31,988 bases of DNA. Origin: DAOMNN01 sp035443825 (GTDB taxonomy: Bacteria; Pseudomonadota; Gammaproteobacteria; Burkholderiales; Rhodocyclaceae). Made by a program: the position numbers and the translations under genes. The notes beneath the pieces were generated by a model. That model was not told where the DNA came from, ran no database searches, and saw nothing but the letters and a program-made list of their open reading frames with translations. This document shows positions 15,355-23,899 of the stretch, one piece after another (the stretch's first letter is position 1; each line of letters starts with the position of its first letter). Location of the stretch: the NCBI GenBank assembly GCA_035443825.1, contig DAOMNN010000038.1, positions 1-31,988 of the forward strand. Direction: 5' to 3'.

Positions 15355-15735
15355 GTGTTCCTGCATGGTGTCAGAATCGTGATCGTCGCATCCGCGGTCA
15401 CACTGCTCGCAACGTCCGTCATGGCCGAAACGAGCGTCCCGAACGACGATCGTCTCAAGCAGCTGGTCCATCTGGTACGCCAGGACTGCGGCTCCTGTCA
15501 CGGCCTGACGCTCAAGGGCGGTCTCGGTCCCGCGCTCGTTCCGGAAACTCTCGACGGCAAACCGGTCGAAGGGCTGGTGGCGACGATCATCAGCGGACGC
15601 CCCGGTACGCCCATGCCGCCTTTTCGCGGCATCCTCACCGAGGACGAGGCGACCTGGATCGTGGAACGGCTGATGACCGGCTTTCCCGAGGACGGCAGTT
15701 CCCTCCCCGGCACGACCCCCGAAATAATCAAGTAA
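15355..15735 (+). CDS. nirC: NirC monoheme c-type cytochrome
   Basis: A 126-residue periplasmic cytochrome: signal peptide 1-24 (ending SVMA) and one heme site C45-H49 (CGSCH) with probable axial M87 (GTPMPPF). NirC is the small cytochrome of nir clusters, implicated in electron transfer to cd1 nitrite reductase or to NirN in d1 maturation. The start is GTG 15355, just after GAGGT with 7-nt spacing. An upstream ATG would add a non-signal-like extension. It heads the plus-strand d1 operon, 15 bp before nirF. Confidence 0.87.
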   Translation: MFLHGVRIVIVASAVTLLATSVMAETSVPNDDRLKQLVHLVRQDCGSCHGLTLKGGLGPALVPETLDGKPVEGLVATIISGRPGTPMPPFRGILTEDEATWIVERLMTGFPEDGSSLPGTTPEIIK

Positions 15736-15750
15736 CCTCACGAGAGACTC

Positions 15751-16944
15751 ATGAACTTCCAGCAGATGATCAGACGCGCAGGATGGATATTGTCGGCATT
15801 GCTGCTTTCCTCTGGCGCGCTCGCACAAGCCCTCATGCAGCGCGGCACCGGTGATCTCGGCGTCGTGATCGAACGCGCGACCGGCCAGGTACAGATCGTC
15901 GAAACGACCGGACGCAGCAGCCTCGCGCAGGTTTCCGGCCTGGGCGACCTGTCCCATGCCTCCGCAGTGTTTTCGCGTGATACCCGCTACGCCTACGTTT
16001 TCGGACGCGACGGTGCCCTGACCAAGGTCGACCTGCTCAGCGCCACCATCGTCAAACGCATCGTCCAGGCCGGCAATGCGATCGGCGGCGCAATCTCGCA
16101 GGACGGCCGGATCCTCGTCGCCCAGAATTACGAACCCGGCGGCATCAAGGCATTCGACGCCGAGACGCTCGAACTGATCGCGGAAGTCCCTGCCTTCTAC
16201 GGCACTGACGGACAGCGTGCCAAGGTCGTCGGATTGCGCGACCTGCCGGGCAACCGCTTCGTCTACTCGCTGTTCGAGGCCGGCGAGATCTGGCTCACGG
16301 ACCTGTCCGACCCGGGCAATCCGGTAACCCAACGTTTTCCGGCCGGCAAGCAGCCTTACGACGCACTGGTAACGCCGGACGCCCGCTACTACATCGCCGG
16401 CCTGTTCGGCGAGGACGGACTGTCCATGCTCGATCTGTGGAACACCGACAAGGGCGTCACCACGATCCTTCCCGGCTACGGACGCGGCGAGGAACCGCTG
16501 CCGGTGTACAAGATGCCGCACCTGCGCGGATGGGCCGTCGCCGGTGGACGTGCCTATCTTCCGGCGATCGGCCGCCATGAAGTGCTGGTGGTCGAACTCG
16601 GCACCTGGAAAGAGGTCGGTCGGATACCGGTCAAGAGCCAGCCGGTGTTCGTCATGGCGCGGCCCGACGGGCGCGAGGTATGGGTCAATTTCGCTTTCCC
16701 CGACAACAGCTGGATGCAGGTGATCGACACCGTTTCCGGTGACGTGATCGATACCTTCGAACCCGGACGCGCGATCCTGCACATGGAGTTCACACCGAAG
16801 GGCGAGCATGTGTGGATCTCGGCCCGGGACGACAACAAGGTCGTCATTTACGACACCCGAACCCGAAGCAAACTGGGCGAGTTGCCTGCGACCAGCCCGA
16901 GCGGCATCTTCTTCACCAGCCGCGCATTCCGCACCGGATTCTGA
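15751..16944 (+). CDS. nirF: Heme d1 biosynthesis protein NirF
   Basis: A 397-residue periplasmic beta-propeller related to the d1 domain of cytochrome cd1. It acts late in d1 synthesis, on a d1 precursor. Signal peptide 1-25 ends ALA before Gln26; there is no lipobox cysteine, so this is the soluble rather than the lipoprotein form. Repeated blades are visible (for example RDTRYAYVFGRDG, DARYYIAGLFGEDG, and GREVWVNFAFPDNSW). It follows nirC by 15 bp and is followed within 1 bp by the NirDL start. Confidence 0.94.
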   Translation: MNFQQMIRRAGWILSALLLSSGALAQALMQRGTGDLGVVIERATGQVQIVETTGRSSLAQVSGLGDLSHASAVFSRDTRYAYVFGRDGALTKVDLLSATIVKRIVQAGNAIGGAISQDGRILVAQNYEPGGIKAFDAETLELIAEVPAFYGTDGQRAKVVGLRDLPGNRFVYSLFEAGEIWLTDLSDPGNPVTQRFPAGKQPYDALVTPDARYYIAGLFGEDGLSMLDLWNTDKGVTTILPGYGRGEEPLPVYKMPHLRGWAVAGGRAYLPAIGRHEVLVVELGTWKEVGRIPVKSQPVFVMARPDGREVWVNFAFPDNSWMQVIDTVSGDVIDTFEPGRAILHMEFTPKGEHVWISARDDNKVVIYDTRTRSKLGELPATSPSGIFFTSRAFRTGF

Positions 16945-16945
16945 G

Positions 16946-18019
16946 ATGTCCGCGACTCGGGGTGCATTCCCGGCAGACGACGCGATCGCGCGTATGGCCC
17001 CCGAACCGGGAAGCGCGGATTTTCGACTGCTGAACGACTATCAGCGCGATTTCCCGCTGATTGCGCGCCCGTTTGCCGCGATCGGCGCGCAAACCGGACT
17101 CGACGAGAGCACCGTCCTGGCCCGATTCCGCAGCTTCGCCCGTGACGGCGTCGTCAGCCGGATCGGTGCCGTGTTCGCACCGCGACGCCTCGGCGCGAGC
17201 GCGCTGGCCGCCCTGTCCGCGCCGGCCGAGCGTATCGAGGCCATCGCCGCGCGCATCAACGCGGTGCCCGAGGTGAATCACAACTATCTGCGTGAGCACG
17301 CATTCAACCTGTGGTTCGTGATCACCGCCGAGTCGGGGCAGCGCCTGTCGGAGGTCGTGGCGGAGATCGAGCGCGATACCGGGTGCACGGTTCTGGTCCT
17401 GCCGCTGGAAGAGGAATTTCACATCGACCTCGGCTTCTGCCTTGCCGGCGGTGCGCGCGAAGTAGCCGTTGCAAACACCGCCGCCCTCCCCGCCTTCGCC
17501 GATGCGGCCTGTGCGCTGCCCGAACTCGAACGCAGCCTGACGCGCGCGCTGCAGGCCGGGATGCCGCTCGAAGTACGGCCGTTCGAGACACTCGGGCGCA
17601 GCGTCGGCCTGTCCGAGCACGCCGTGATCGAGATGCTCGAGCGCTGGCAGGCCGATGGCCTGGTCAAGCGCTTCGGGGTCGTCGTGCGTCACCACGAACT
17701 GGGCTTTCGCGCCAACGCGATGTGCGTCTGGGACGTCGCGGACGATGAGGTGAGTTCCATCGGGCGCAAACTTGCGACCGAACCGGACGTGACCCTCTGT
17801 TACCGTCGCAGCCGCGTCCTGCCACACTGGCGCTACAACCTCTTCTGCATGATTCACGGCAAGTCTCGCGACGCGGTTGTGGCCACGCGCGACGATATCG
17901 CGACCCGTCTCGATCTCGATCGCTGGCCACATGCGATTCTCTTCAGCACGCGGCGCTTCAAGCAGCGCGGCGCGCACTACCTCCCTCCGGAAACGACGAA
18001 GGCAGGAACTGATGAATAG
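16946..18019 (+). CDS. nirDL: NirDL siroheme decarboxylase fusion
   Basis: A 357-residue fusion of two AsnC/Lrp-like siroheme decarboxylase halves. The NirD half (about 20-170) has the HNYLREH..NLWFV block with H112 and H118. The NirL half (about 185-345) has LCYRRSR..HWRYNLFCMIHG with H304. With NirG and NirH it removes two acetate carboxyl groups from siroheme to give didecarboxysiroheme. The start ATG 16946 follows the nirF stop by one base. Some denitrifiers carry nirD and nirL separately; here they are fused. Confidence 0.93.
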   Translation: MSATRGAFPADDAIARMAPEPGSADFRLLNDYQRDFPLIARPFAAIGAQTGLDESTVLARFRSFARDGVVSRIGAVFAPRRLGASALAALSAPAERIEAIAARINAVPEVNHNYLREHAFNLWFVITAESGQRLSEVVAEIERDTGCTVLVLPLEEEFHIDLGFCLAGGAREVAVANTAALPAFADAACALPELERSLTRALQAGMPLEVRPFETLGRSVGLSEHAVIEMLERWQADGLVKRFGVVVRHHELGFRANAMCVWDVADDEVSSIGRKLATEPDVTLCYRRSRVLPHWRYNLFCMIHGKSRDAVVATRDDIATRLDLDRWPHAILFSTRRFKQRGAHYLPPETTKAGTDE

Positions 18020-18488
18020 TCCGTCAGCCCGTTCGACGCCGATACCCGACGATACGGACCGCCGCATCATCAATGCGCTGCAGGGGGATTTCCCGCTGAG
18101 CCGGAACCCGTTCGCTCAGGTTGCGCAGAATCTCGACCTGGACGAGGACACACTCATCGCACGCCTGGAGAAGCTTCTCGGCGACCGCGTCCTGACGCGT
18201 TTCGGTCCGATGTTTCAGGTCGAGCACATGGGCGGCGCGTTCTGCCTGGCGGCGATGGAGGTACCCGAGGGGGTGTTCCAAGCCGTCACGGCGCAGGTCA
18301 ATGCCTTCCCGGAGGTCGCGCACAACTATCGCCGTGAACATGCGCTGAACATGTGGTTCGTGCTGGCAACCGAACGCCCCGAGGGCATCGCGGAGACCGC
18401 GAAGCGCATCGAGGCTGCCACGAACTTGCCGGTATTCCTGTTTCCCAAGGAGCAGGAGTATTTCGTCGAGATGAAGCTGGAGGCGTGA
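18012..18488 (+). CDS. nirG: Siroheme decarboxylase subunit NirG
   Basis: A 158-residue AsnC/Lrp-like subunit of the siroheme decarboxylase complex. The block AHNYRREHALNMWFV (about 103-117) includes H104 and H110, as in the NirD type. The start ATG 18012 overlaps the nirDL stop by 8 bp, so translation is coupled. It most resembles the first half of NirDL, which supports gene duplication within the cluster. Confidence 0.9.
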   Translation: MNSPSARSTPIPDDTDRRIINALQGDFPLSRNPFAQVAQNLDLDEDTLIARLEKLLGDRVLTRFGPMFQVEHMGGAFCLAAMEVPEGVFQAVTAQVNAFPEVAHNYRREHALNMWFVLATERPEGIAETAKRIEAATNLPVFLFPKEQEYFVEMKLEA

Positions 18489-19051
18489 TGGCAGCGGATC
18501 GCGACAGCCCTGTCCCCCCAGACGCAGCACCCGCCATGGACGACATCGACCGGCGCATCGTGCTCGCGACCCAAGGAGGACTGCCCCTCGTGGCCGATCC
18601 CTGGGGCGCCGTGGCCGACAAAGTCGGGATTGCGGCGGAGGAACTTCTCGCCCGCGTACAACGCATGCTGGACGCCGGCCTGATCCGGCGCATCGGCGCG
18701 GTTCCGAACCACTACGCGATCGGCTACACCGCCAACGGGATGAGCGTGTGGGACATCCCCGACGACATCATCGATGAAGTCGGCCAGTTCGTCGGGGCTC
18801 TGGAATTCGTGACGCACTGCTATCGGCGCCCGCGACGCCTGCCCGAGTGGCCGTACAATCTGTTCGCGATGGTTCATGGACGTAATCGCGATGCCGTGCG
18901 CGAGCAGATCGACGACATCGCGAACCTGCTCGCCGAGCGCTTCCCCGGCGCCTGTCGTCAGCGCGATGTGCTTTTCTCCTCGGCCATCCTGAAGAAGACG
19001 GGGCTGCGCATCGGCTCGAGTCCGACAGCCTCGTTCCCGCCACCAGGGTGA
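18488..19051 (+). CDS. nirH: Siroheme decarboxylase subunit NirH
   Basis: A 187-residue subunit with the NirL/NirH-type block THCYRRPRRLPEWPYNLFAMVHG (H110, H130). The start ATG 18488 shares a base with the nirG stop (TGATG). Together NirDL, NirG and NirH give all four decarboxylase modules. The C-terminus carries a low-complexity Ser/Pro tail. Confidence 0.9.
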   Translation: MAADRDSPVPPDAAPAMDDIDRRIVLATQGGLPLVADPWGAVADKVGIAAEELLARVQRMLDAGLIRRIGAVPNHYAIGYTANGMSVWDIPDDIIDEVGQFVGALEFVTHCYRRPRRLPEWPYNLFAMVHGRNRDAVREQIDDIANLLAERFPGACRQRDVLFSSAILKKTGLRIGSSPTASFPPPG

Positions 19052-19053
19052 GT

Positions 19054-19067
19054 TTGACTACAATCAT
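19054..19067 (+). promoter_or_regulatory. Possible degenerate FNR/DNR box before nirJ
   Basis: TTGAC-TACA-ATCAT, one mismatch in each description of the box, in the 67-bp nirH-nirJ gap. It lies only about 60 bp before the nirJ start, leaving just enough room for a class II promoter. No clear -10 is seen, so confidence is low. Confidence 0.25.
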
Positions 19068-19071
19068 TTTT

Positions 19072-19089
19072 CCGCAGGGCGTGCTGCGG
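19072..19089 (+). other. Small hairpin between nirH and nirJ
   Basis: Inverted repeat CCGCAG/CTGCGG with a 6-nt loop, preceded rather than followed by a T-run on the plus strand. It could be an mRNA processing or stability element inside the operon. It is too short to be a confident terminator. Confidence 0.35.
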
Positions 19090-19118
19090 TCTAATTGAAT
19101 CCGCTACGGAGGCGCCCA

Positions 19119-20324
19119 ATGTTTCGAATCTCAAGTTTCATCCGCGAACTCGACAACCCCACAGCCGTTGGCCCACGACGCAATCCGCCGGGCCCGGTCG
19201 TGATCTGGAACCTGATCCGGCGCTGCAACCTCACCTGCAAGCACTGCTACTCGATTTCCGCCGACAGCGACTTTCCGGGCGAGCTGTCGACCGACGAAGT
19301 CTTCAAGGTGATGGACGACCTGAAGAGCTTCCGCGTGCCGGTGCTGATCCTGTCCGGCGGCGAGCCCCTGCTGCGCAAGGACATCTTCGATATCGCACGG
19401 CGTGCCAAGTCGATGGGCTTTTATGTCGGACTGTCCAGCAACGGCACCCTGATCGACGAGTCCAATATCGATGCGATCGACGACATCGGATTCGACTACG
19501 TCGGCGTGAGCCTGGACGGCATCTCCGCCACCCACGACCGCTTCCGGCGCATGGAAGGCGCCTTCGACCTGTCCATGGCGGGCATCCGCCTGTGCCTGAA
19601 CCGCGGCATCAAGGTCGGCGTGCGCTACACCATGACCGAGGACAACGCCCACGACCTGCCGGGCCTGCTGCAACTGGTCGAGAGTGAGGGCATCGACAAG
19701 TTCTACTTCTCGCACCTGAACTATGCCGGTCGCGGCAACAAGCATCGCGGCGACGATGCCCATCACCAGACCACCCGCAAGGCGATGGACCTGCTCTTCG
19801 ACACCTGCCTCGACCTGCACCGGCGCGGGATCGAGAAGGAGTTCGTCACCGGCAACAACGATGCCGACGGCGTGTACATGCTGCATTGGGTCCGCGAGCA
19901 CTTCCCGCACCGCGCCGAACACATCGAGGCCAAGCTGCGCCAGTGGGGCGGCAACGCGAGCGGGGTGAATGTCGCCAATATCGACAACCTCGGCGTGGTA
20001 CACCCCGACACCATGTGGTGGCATGTCCCGCTTGGAAACGTACGCGACCGGGCCTTCTCCGAGATATGGACCGACTTGTCCGACCCGCTCATGGCCGGAC
20101 TCAAGCAGCACCCGCGCACCCTTGCCGGACGGTGCGGCAAATGCGCCTATCTCGATATCTGCAACGGCAGCTCACGCGTGCGTGCGCAGCAGATCACCGG
20201 CGACACCTGGGCCGAGGATCCGGCCTGCTATCTCAGTGATGCCGAAATCGGCGTCACTGCCGAAGACTACGGCAGCGAGCGGGTCAAGACCATCCCATTC
20301 GTTCCACGGCGCAGATCCGCCTGA
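19119..20324 (+). CDS. nirJ: Radical SAM heme d1 biosynthesis protein NirJ
   Basis: A 401-residue radical SAM enzyme that converts didecarboxysiroheme toward pre-heme d1 by side-chain removal at C3 and C8. The radical SAM [4Fe-4S] motif is C36-NLT-C40-KH-C43. A second, SPASM-like cluster set is at C339, C342, C348 and C370. GGEP (SAM binding) is at about 91-94. The start ATG 19119 has an excellent GGAGG at 7-nt spacing; an upstream ATG in frame lacks one. It is preceded by the 67-bp gap with a hairpin and a possible box. Confidence 0.95.
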   Translation: MFRISSFIRELDNPTAVGPRRNPPGPVVIWNLIRRCNLTCKHCYSISADSDFPGELSTDEVFKVMDDLKSFRVPVLILSGGEPLLRKDIFDIARRAKSMGFYVGLSSNGTLIDESNIDAIDDIGFDYVGVSLDGISATHDRFRRMEGAFDLSMAGIRLCLNRGIKVGVRYTMTEDNAHDLPGLLQLVESEGIDKFYFSHLNYAGRGNKHRGDDAHHQTTRKAMDLLFDTCLDLHRRGIEKEFVTGNNDADGVYMLHWVREHFPHRAEHIEAKLRQWGGNASGVNVANIDNLGVVHPDTMWWHVPLGNVRDRAFSEIWTDLSDPLMAGLKQHPRTLAGRCGKCAYLDICNGSSRVRAQQITGDTWAEDPACYLSDAEIGVTAEDYGSERVKTIPFVPRRRSA

Positions 20325-20348
20325 ATCAGCTTTCGAACACAGGGCAAG

Positions 20349-21950
20349 ATGATGACACCAGGCACGTTCAGAGCATGTACGCTCCCGACCGCACGCAGCA
20401 TGCTTGCGACCGTCGCGCTCGCGACCGCATCGCTGGGGCTGACGGTTCCCGCGGCAAACGCTGAGGATGACACCTATACCCTCTACGTCCGGCACTGCGC
20501 CGAATGCCACGGTGTGGACCGCCTCGGTGGCATGGGTCCCGCCTTGTTGCCGGAGAATCTCGCGCGCCTGCGCAAGACCGAGGCGCTGAACGCGATTCGC
20601 GATGGCCTCACCGCCACCCAGATGCCCCCGTTCGGCGAGGTGCTCCAGCCCGAGCAGATCGCGGCGATCGCCGACCTGATCTATACGCCTATCGTCCCTG
20701 CGCCGAAATGGACCGCGGACGACATTCGTGCATCACGCATTCAGCACGTCGATCCGGCGACACTGTCCGACAAGCCGATATTCGACGCTGATCCGCTCAA
20801 CCTCTTCCTCGTGGTCGAGACCGGAGACCATCACGTATCGGTCCTGGACGGCGACAAGCTCGAACCCATCCACCGCTTCCAGAGTCGTTTCGCCCTGCAC
20901 GGGGGGCCGAAGTTCGCAGCCGGCGGCCGTTACGTATTCTTCGGCTCGCGCGACGGCTGGGTGACCAAGTACGACCTGTGGAACCTCACCGTCGTGGCCG
21001 AGATCCGTGCCGGCATCAACACCCGCAACGTCGCGGCATCGCCGGACGGTAACTACATCGCGGTCGCCAACTACCTGCCCCATACGCTGGTGCTACTCGA
21101 CGGCGATCTGAACCTGCTGAAGTCGCTGGAGGTCGCCGACCGCGACGGCAAGAAGACCTCGCGCGTCTCCGCGGTGTATGAGGCAACCCCGCGCAACTCC
21201 TTCGTAGCCGCGCTCAAGGACGTACCGGAGGTTTGGGAGATCAGCTTCGACCCGAACGCGGAGGACATCCCGGTTGGTCTCATCCACGATTACAAGCTGC
21301 GCGAAGGCAGTTTCATTCCGGGATATCTCAATCCGCGCCGAACAGTGCTCACGGGGGTGCTCGACGACTTCTTCTTCACCCAGGACTACTCCCTGCTCAT
21401 GGGTGCATCGCGCGACGGGATCGGCCAGGTGGTGAGCCTGGACGCGCGCATGCGCATTGCGGATCTGCCGCTGGAAGGGATGCCGCACCTCGGCTCGGGC
21501 ATTACCTGGGACTGGCAGGGCCGTCGCGTCATGGCGAGCACCAATCTCCAGGCGGCCGAAGTCACCGTCATCGACATGAAGGACTTCAGCGTGGTCAAGC
21601 GCATTCCCACGCGTGGCCCGGGATTCTTCCTGCGCAGCCACGAAAACAGCCGCTATGCCTTCGTCGATTCGATGATGAGTCCCGAGTTCAAGAACCACCT
21701 GCAGGTCATCGACAAGCAGACCCTGGAGATCGTCAAGGAACTCAAGGCTCCGCCCGGACAGACGCTTGCCCACATCGAATTCACCCGCGACGGCCGCTAC
21801 GCGCTTGCGAGCCTGTGGGAATTCGATGGTGCGATCATCGTATTCGACGCCGAAACGCTCGAGGAAGTGAAGCGCATCCCGATGCGCAAGCCCGTTGGAA
21901 AATACAACGTCTGGAACAAGATCACGCGTGAAGAGGGCACCAGCCACTGA
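20349..21950 (+). CDS. nirN: NirN, cytochrome c / d1-type propeller dehydrogenase
   Basis: A 533-residue periplasmic protein: signal peptide 1-38 (ending ANA), cytochrome c domain with C50-H54 (CAECH) and probable axial M92, then an eight-bladed d1-type propeller. NirN oxidises dihydro-heme d1 to heme d1 and hands it to NirS. It is distinguished from NirS by the KPVGKYNVWNKI C-terminal segment and its placement after nirJ. It is 24 bp downstream of nirJ. Two tandem ATG codons start it; the first is used. A possible terminator follows at 21966. Confidence 0.9.
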   Translation: MMTPGTFRACTLPTARSMLATVALATASLGLTVPAANAEDDTYTLYVRHCAECHGVDRLGGMGPALLPENLARLRKTEALNAIRDGLTATQMPPFGEVLQPEQIAAIADLIYTPIVPAPKWTADDIRASRIQHVDPATLSDKPIFDADPLNLFLVVETGDHHVSVLDGDKLEPIHRFQSRFALHGGPKFAAGGRYVFFGSRDGWVTKYDLWNLTVVAEIRAGINTRNVAASPDGNYIAVANYLPHTLVLLDGDLNLLKSLEVADRDGKKTSRVSAVYEATPRNSFVAALKDVPEVWEISFDPNAEDIPVGLIHDYKLREGSFIPGYLNPRRTVLTGVLDDFFFTQDYSLLMGASRDGIGQVVSLDARMRIADLPLEGMPHLGSGITWDWQGRRVMASTNLQAAEVTVIDMKDFSVVKRIPTRGPGFFLRSHENSRYAFVDSMMSPEFKNHLQVIDKQTLEIVKELKAPPGQTLAHIEFTRDGRYALASLWEFDGAIIVFDAETLEEVKRIPMRKPVGKYNVWNKITREEGTSH

Positions 21951-21965
21951 GACCCTCGAACCCCG

Positions 21966-21990
21966 GCGTGTGGTCGCACGGACCGCACGC
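21966..21990 (+). terminator. Possible terminator of the nir operon
   Basis: A 10-bp stem (21966-21975 with 21981-21990, one G-U pair) with a 5-nt loop, 16 bp after nirN, followed by TGTCCTTTCC. The T-run is imperfect. Confidence 0.55.
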
Positions 21991-22135
21991 TGTCCTTTCC
22001 TGCCTCTCTGCCCGCTTGTAGCATCCGCACGCCGGGCCTCATAATTCGCGCTTGCCGCGGCATACCCGCACCCATTCATTGCGCGCCACAGTTGCCGGTC
22101 GCAAGGGCCGGCTGCCTACGCTCCAGGAGAGAGCC

Positions 22136-23086
22136 TTGAGACCGCTTCGCCCCGAACGCGAGATCATGCGGAACTGGCCATCCGAGGCCGAACCGCTGGT
22201 CAGTATCCGCTGTACCACATACAACCATGCGCGCTACATCGAAGACGCACTCGCAGGCTTCCTCATCCAGGAAACGGACTTTCCGTTCGAGATCATCGTC
22301 CATGACGATGCCTCCACCGATGGAACCGCCGCGATCGTACGCGAATACGCCGCAGCCTACCCGCGCATCATCCGAGCCATTCTGCAGACCGAGAATCAGT
22401 ATTCCCAGGGAAGAAAGGTCGGAGGGCTCCTCGCGACGCTGTGCAGGGGGAAATACGTGGCGGTTTGCGAAGGCGACGACTTCTGGACCGATCCACACAA
22501 GCTCGCGGTCCAGGTGGGGTTTCTCGAATGCAATCCCGATTACGTCATCACCGGCCACGATGCCTACATCATCGACGACGAAGGCAGGCGACTCAGCGAC
22601 GCCAAATTGACCGACAGGCACAGGCGGGATTTCTCGGGAGAAGAGCTGATCCTTGGACACGGGTGGGTGTTGACCATGTCATGGGTTTTCAGGAACGTGA
22701 TCAGGGAGTTCCCCCCGGAGCGGAACATGGTCCTGAACGGTGACAATTTCATGCTCTCGCTGCTTGGACACTACGGCAAGAGCAAGTACATGCCCGAGAT
22801 CAAGCCGGCATGCTACAGGGTTCATGCGGGCGGGATATGGTCGCAGCTCGACGAGCGGCAGAGGCTGGATTCGGTGTTGAACACACGATTCTGGATCTAC
22901 CGCTACTACCTCAGGATAGGCGAAACGCGATACGCCGAAGCCTACTGGGAAAAGTTCTCGAAAGGCGTGGCGAAACGCACCGCCACACCTCTGCTGCTGA
23001 GGGAACTGCTGCGGCGCATGACCCTTTCGCGGCAGGTCAGGACCGGACTCAAGGCGCTGTCGACAAGAATCGGGCTGACAAGATAG
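22136..23086 (+). CDS. Family 2 (GT-A) glycosyltransferase
   Basis: A 316-residue GT2-type glycosyltransferase. It has the N-terminal nucleotide-sugar fold: SIRCTTYNHARYIEDAL (about 23-39), EIIVHDDASTDGT with D57/D58, and the metal-binding CEGDDFWTD (about 111-119). It probably adds a sugar to a surface polysaccharide. A TTG start at 22136 is preferred because AGGAGA lies 5 nt before it; ATG 22166 is an alternative. Codon use is odd: I count about ten AGG and three AGA codons, rare in the neighbouring nir genes, suggesting transfer. It sits between nirN and the dnr-like regulator without an evident functional link. Confidence 0.87.
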   Translation: MRPLRPEREIMRNWPSEAEPLVSIRCTTYNHARYIEDALAGFLIQETDFPFEIIVHDDASTDGTAAIVREYAAAYPRIIRAILQTENQYSQGRKVGGLLATLCRGKYVAVCEGDDFWTDPHKLAVQVGFLECNPDYVITGHDAYIIDDEGRRLSDAKLTDRHRRDFSGEELILGHGWVLTMSWVFRNVIREFPPERNMVLNGDNFMLSLLGHYGKSKYMPEIKPACYRVHAGGIWSQLDERQRLDSVLNTRFWIYRYYLRIGETRYAEAYWEKFSKGVAKRTATPLLLRELLRRMTLSRQVRTGLKALSTRIGLTR

Positions 23087-23088
23087 CC

Positions 23089-23105
23089 GCGCCCCGGTCG
23101 GGCGC
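23089..23105. terminator. Weak convergent terminator
   Basis: A 6-bp perfect GC stem GCGCCC/GGGCGC (loop of 5) in the 36-bp gap between the convergent glycosyltransferase and regulator genes. There is no T-run, so intrinsic termination is uncertain. Confidence 0.35.
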
Positions 23106-23122
23106 AGTCGCTGCCGACGTCG

Positions 23123-23899
23123 TCAGCCGAGACTCATCCGCAGTTTCTCGATATCGATGATGTGGATCGTGCGGCCTTCGACCTCGATCAGACCCGATTC
23201 GATCAGCTCGTGCAGAATCCGGGAGAAGTGCTCCTGCGTCAGGTTCAGACGCGACGCTATGGTGCCCTTGCTGGTCGGCAACCGGATGGTCACGCGCCCT
23301 TCGGACGTCGCTTCGCCGCCATCCATCTCCTCCTCGCGCAGAAGATAACCGATGATGCGATCACGTCCGGAACGCAGTGAATAGGTCTCGACATCGGCAA
23401 TCAAGTGATGCAGGCGCTGGGACAGTCCTGCAATGATGGTGCGACAGAACAGCGGATCGCGATTCATCTCCTCGAAGACCACCGACTTCGCGATATGCAG
23501 CACACCGCAATCGCACAAGGCCTGTGCCATCACGACGTACGGCTTGTCCATGAACATCACGGCTTCGCCGAAGGTCTGGCCGGGACGCACGATTTCGATC
23601 ACCTTTTCGTGACCGTCCGACGACGTGAATGCCAGTTTGACCTGACCTGACAGCAGCAGGTGGAAGCCATGGCACGGATCACCGCGGTGGAACAAGACCT
23701 CGCCCCGGTCGAACTTCTGCTCTCGAACGCCACGCGCGAAACGCGCGATCTCCGGCTTGCTCAATCCGTTGAGCAGAGGCACATGTGCAAGCAGGCGGCA
23801 GATCCTGTCGTGATCCGCGTTCGTGCTGGAGACATGAACATCGCCCGGTGCCGACGTCCGATCGACGTTGTTCTCCGACAGACAGTCAAAATTCTTCAT
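23123..23899 (-). CDS. dnr: Crp/Fnr-family regulator, Dnr/NnrR-like
   Basis: A 258-residue cyclic-nucleotide-fold regulator with a C-terminal winged helix. Sensor domain about 40-170; DNA-binding helix at about 210-232 (SKGTIASRLNLTQEHFSRILH). Recognition residues E223, S226 and R227 (E..SR) equal those of E. coli FNR that read TTGAT, fitting the boxes at 5502, 10143, 10187 and 15166. The FNR CxxC-type iron-sulfur cysteines are absent; there are isolated Cys at 6, 34, 76, 130, 131 and 152. It therefore resembles heme/NO-sensing Dnr proteins rather than FNR. The N-terminus is about 30 residues longer than typical Dnr. The start ATG 23899 follows GAGGTG. Confidence 0.88.
   Translation of the reverse strand: MKNFDCLSENNVDRTSAPGDVHVSSTNADHDRICRLLAHVPLLNGLSKPEIARFARGVREQKFDRGEVLFHRGDPCHGFHLLLSGQVKLAFTSSDGHEKVIEIVRPGQTFGEAVMFMDKPYVVMAQALCDCGVLHIAKSVVFEEMNRDPLFCRTIIAGLSQRLHHLIADVETYSLRSGRDRIIGYLLREEEMDGGEATSEGRVTIRLPTSKGTIASRLNLTQEHFSRILHELIESGLIEVEGRTIHIIDIEKLRMSLG

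Noticed and set aside
15208..16809. 533-codon open frame on the minus strand
   Set aside because: It is antisense to nirC and nirF, whose protein motifs, signal peptides and operon fit are clear.
20349..21950. Cytochrome cd1 nitrite reductase NirS
   Set aside because: The domain layout is the same, but the C-terminal segment (KYNVWNKI) and place after nirJ are those of NirN.
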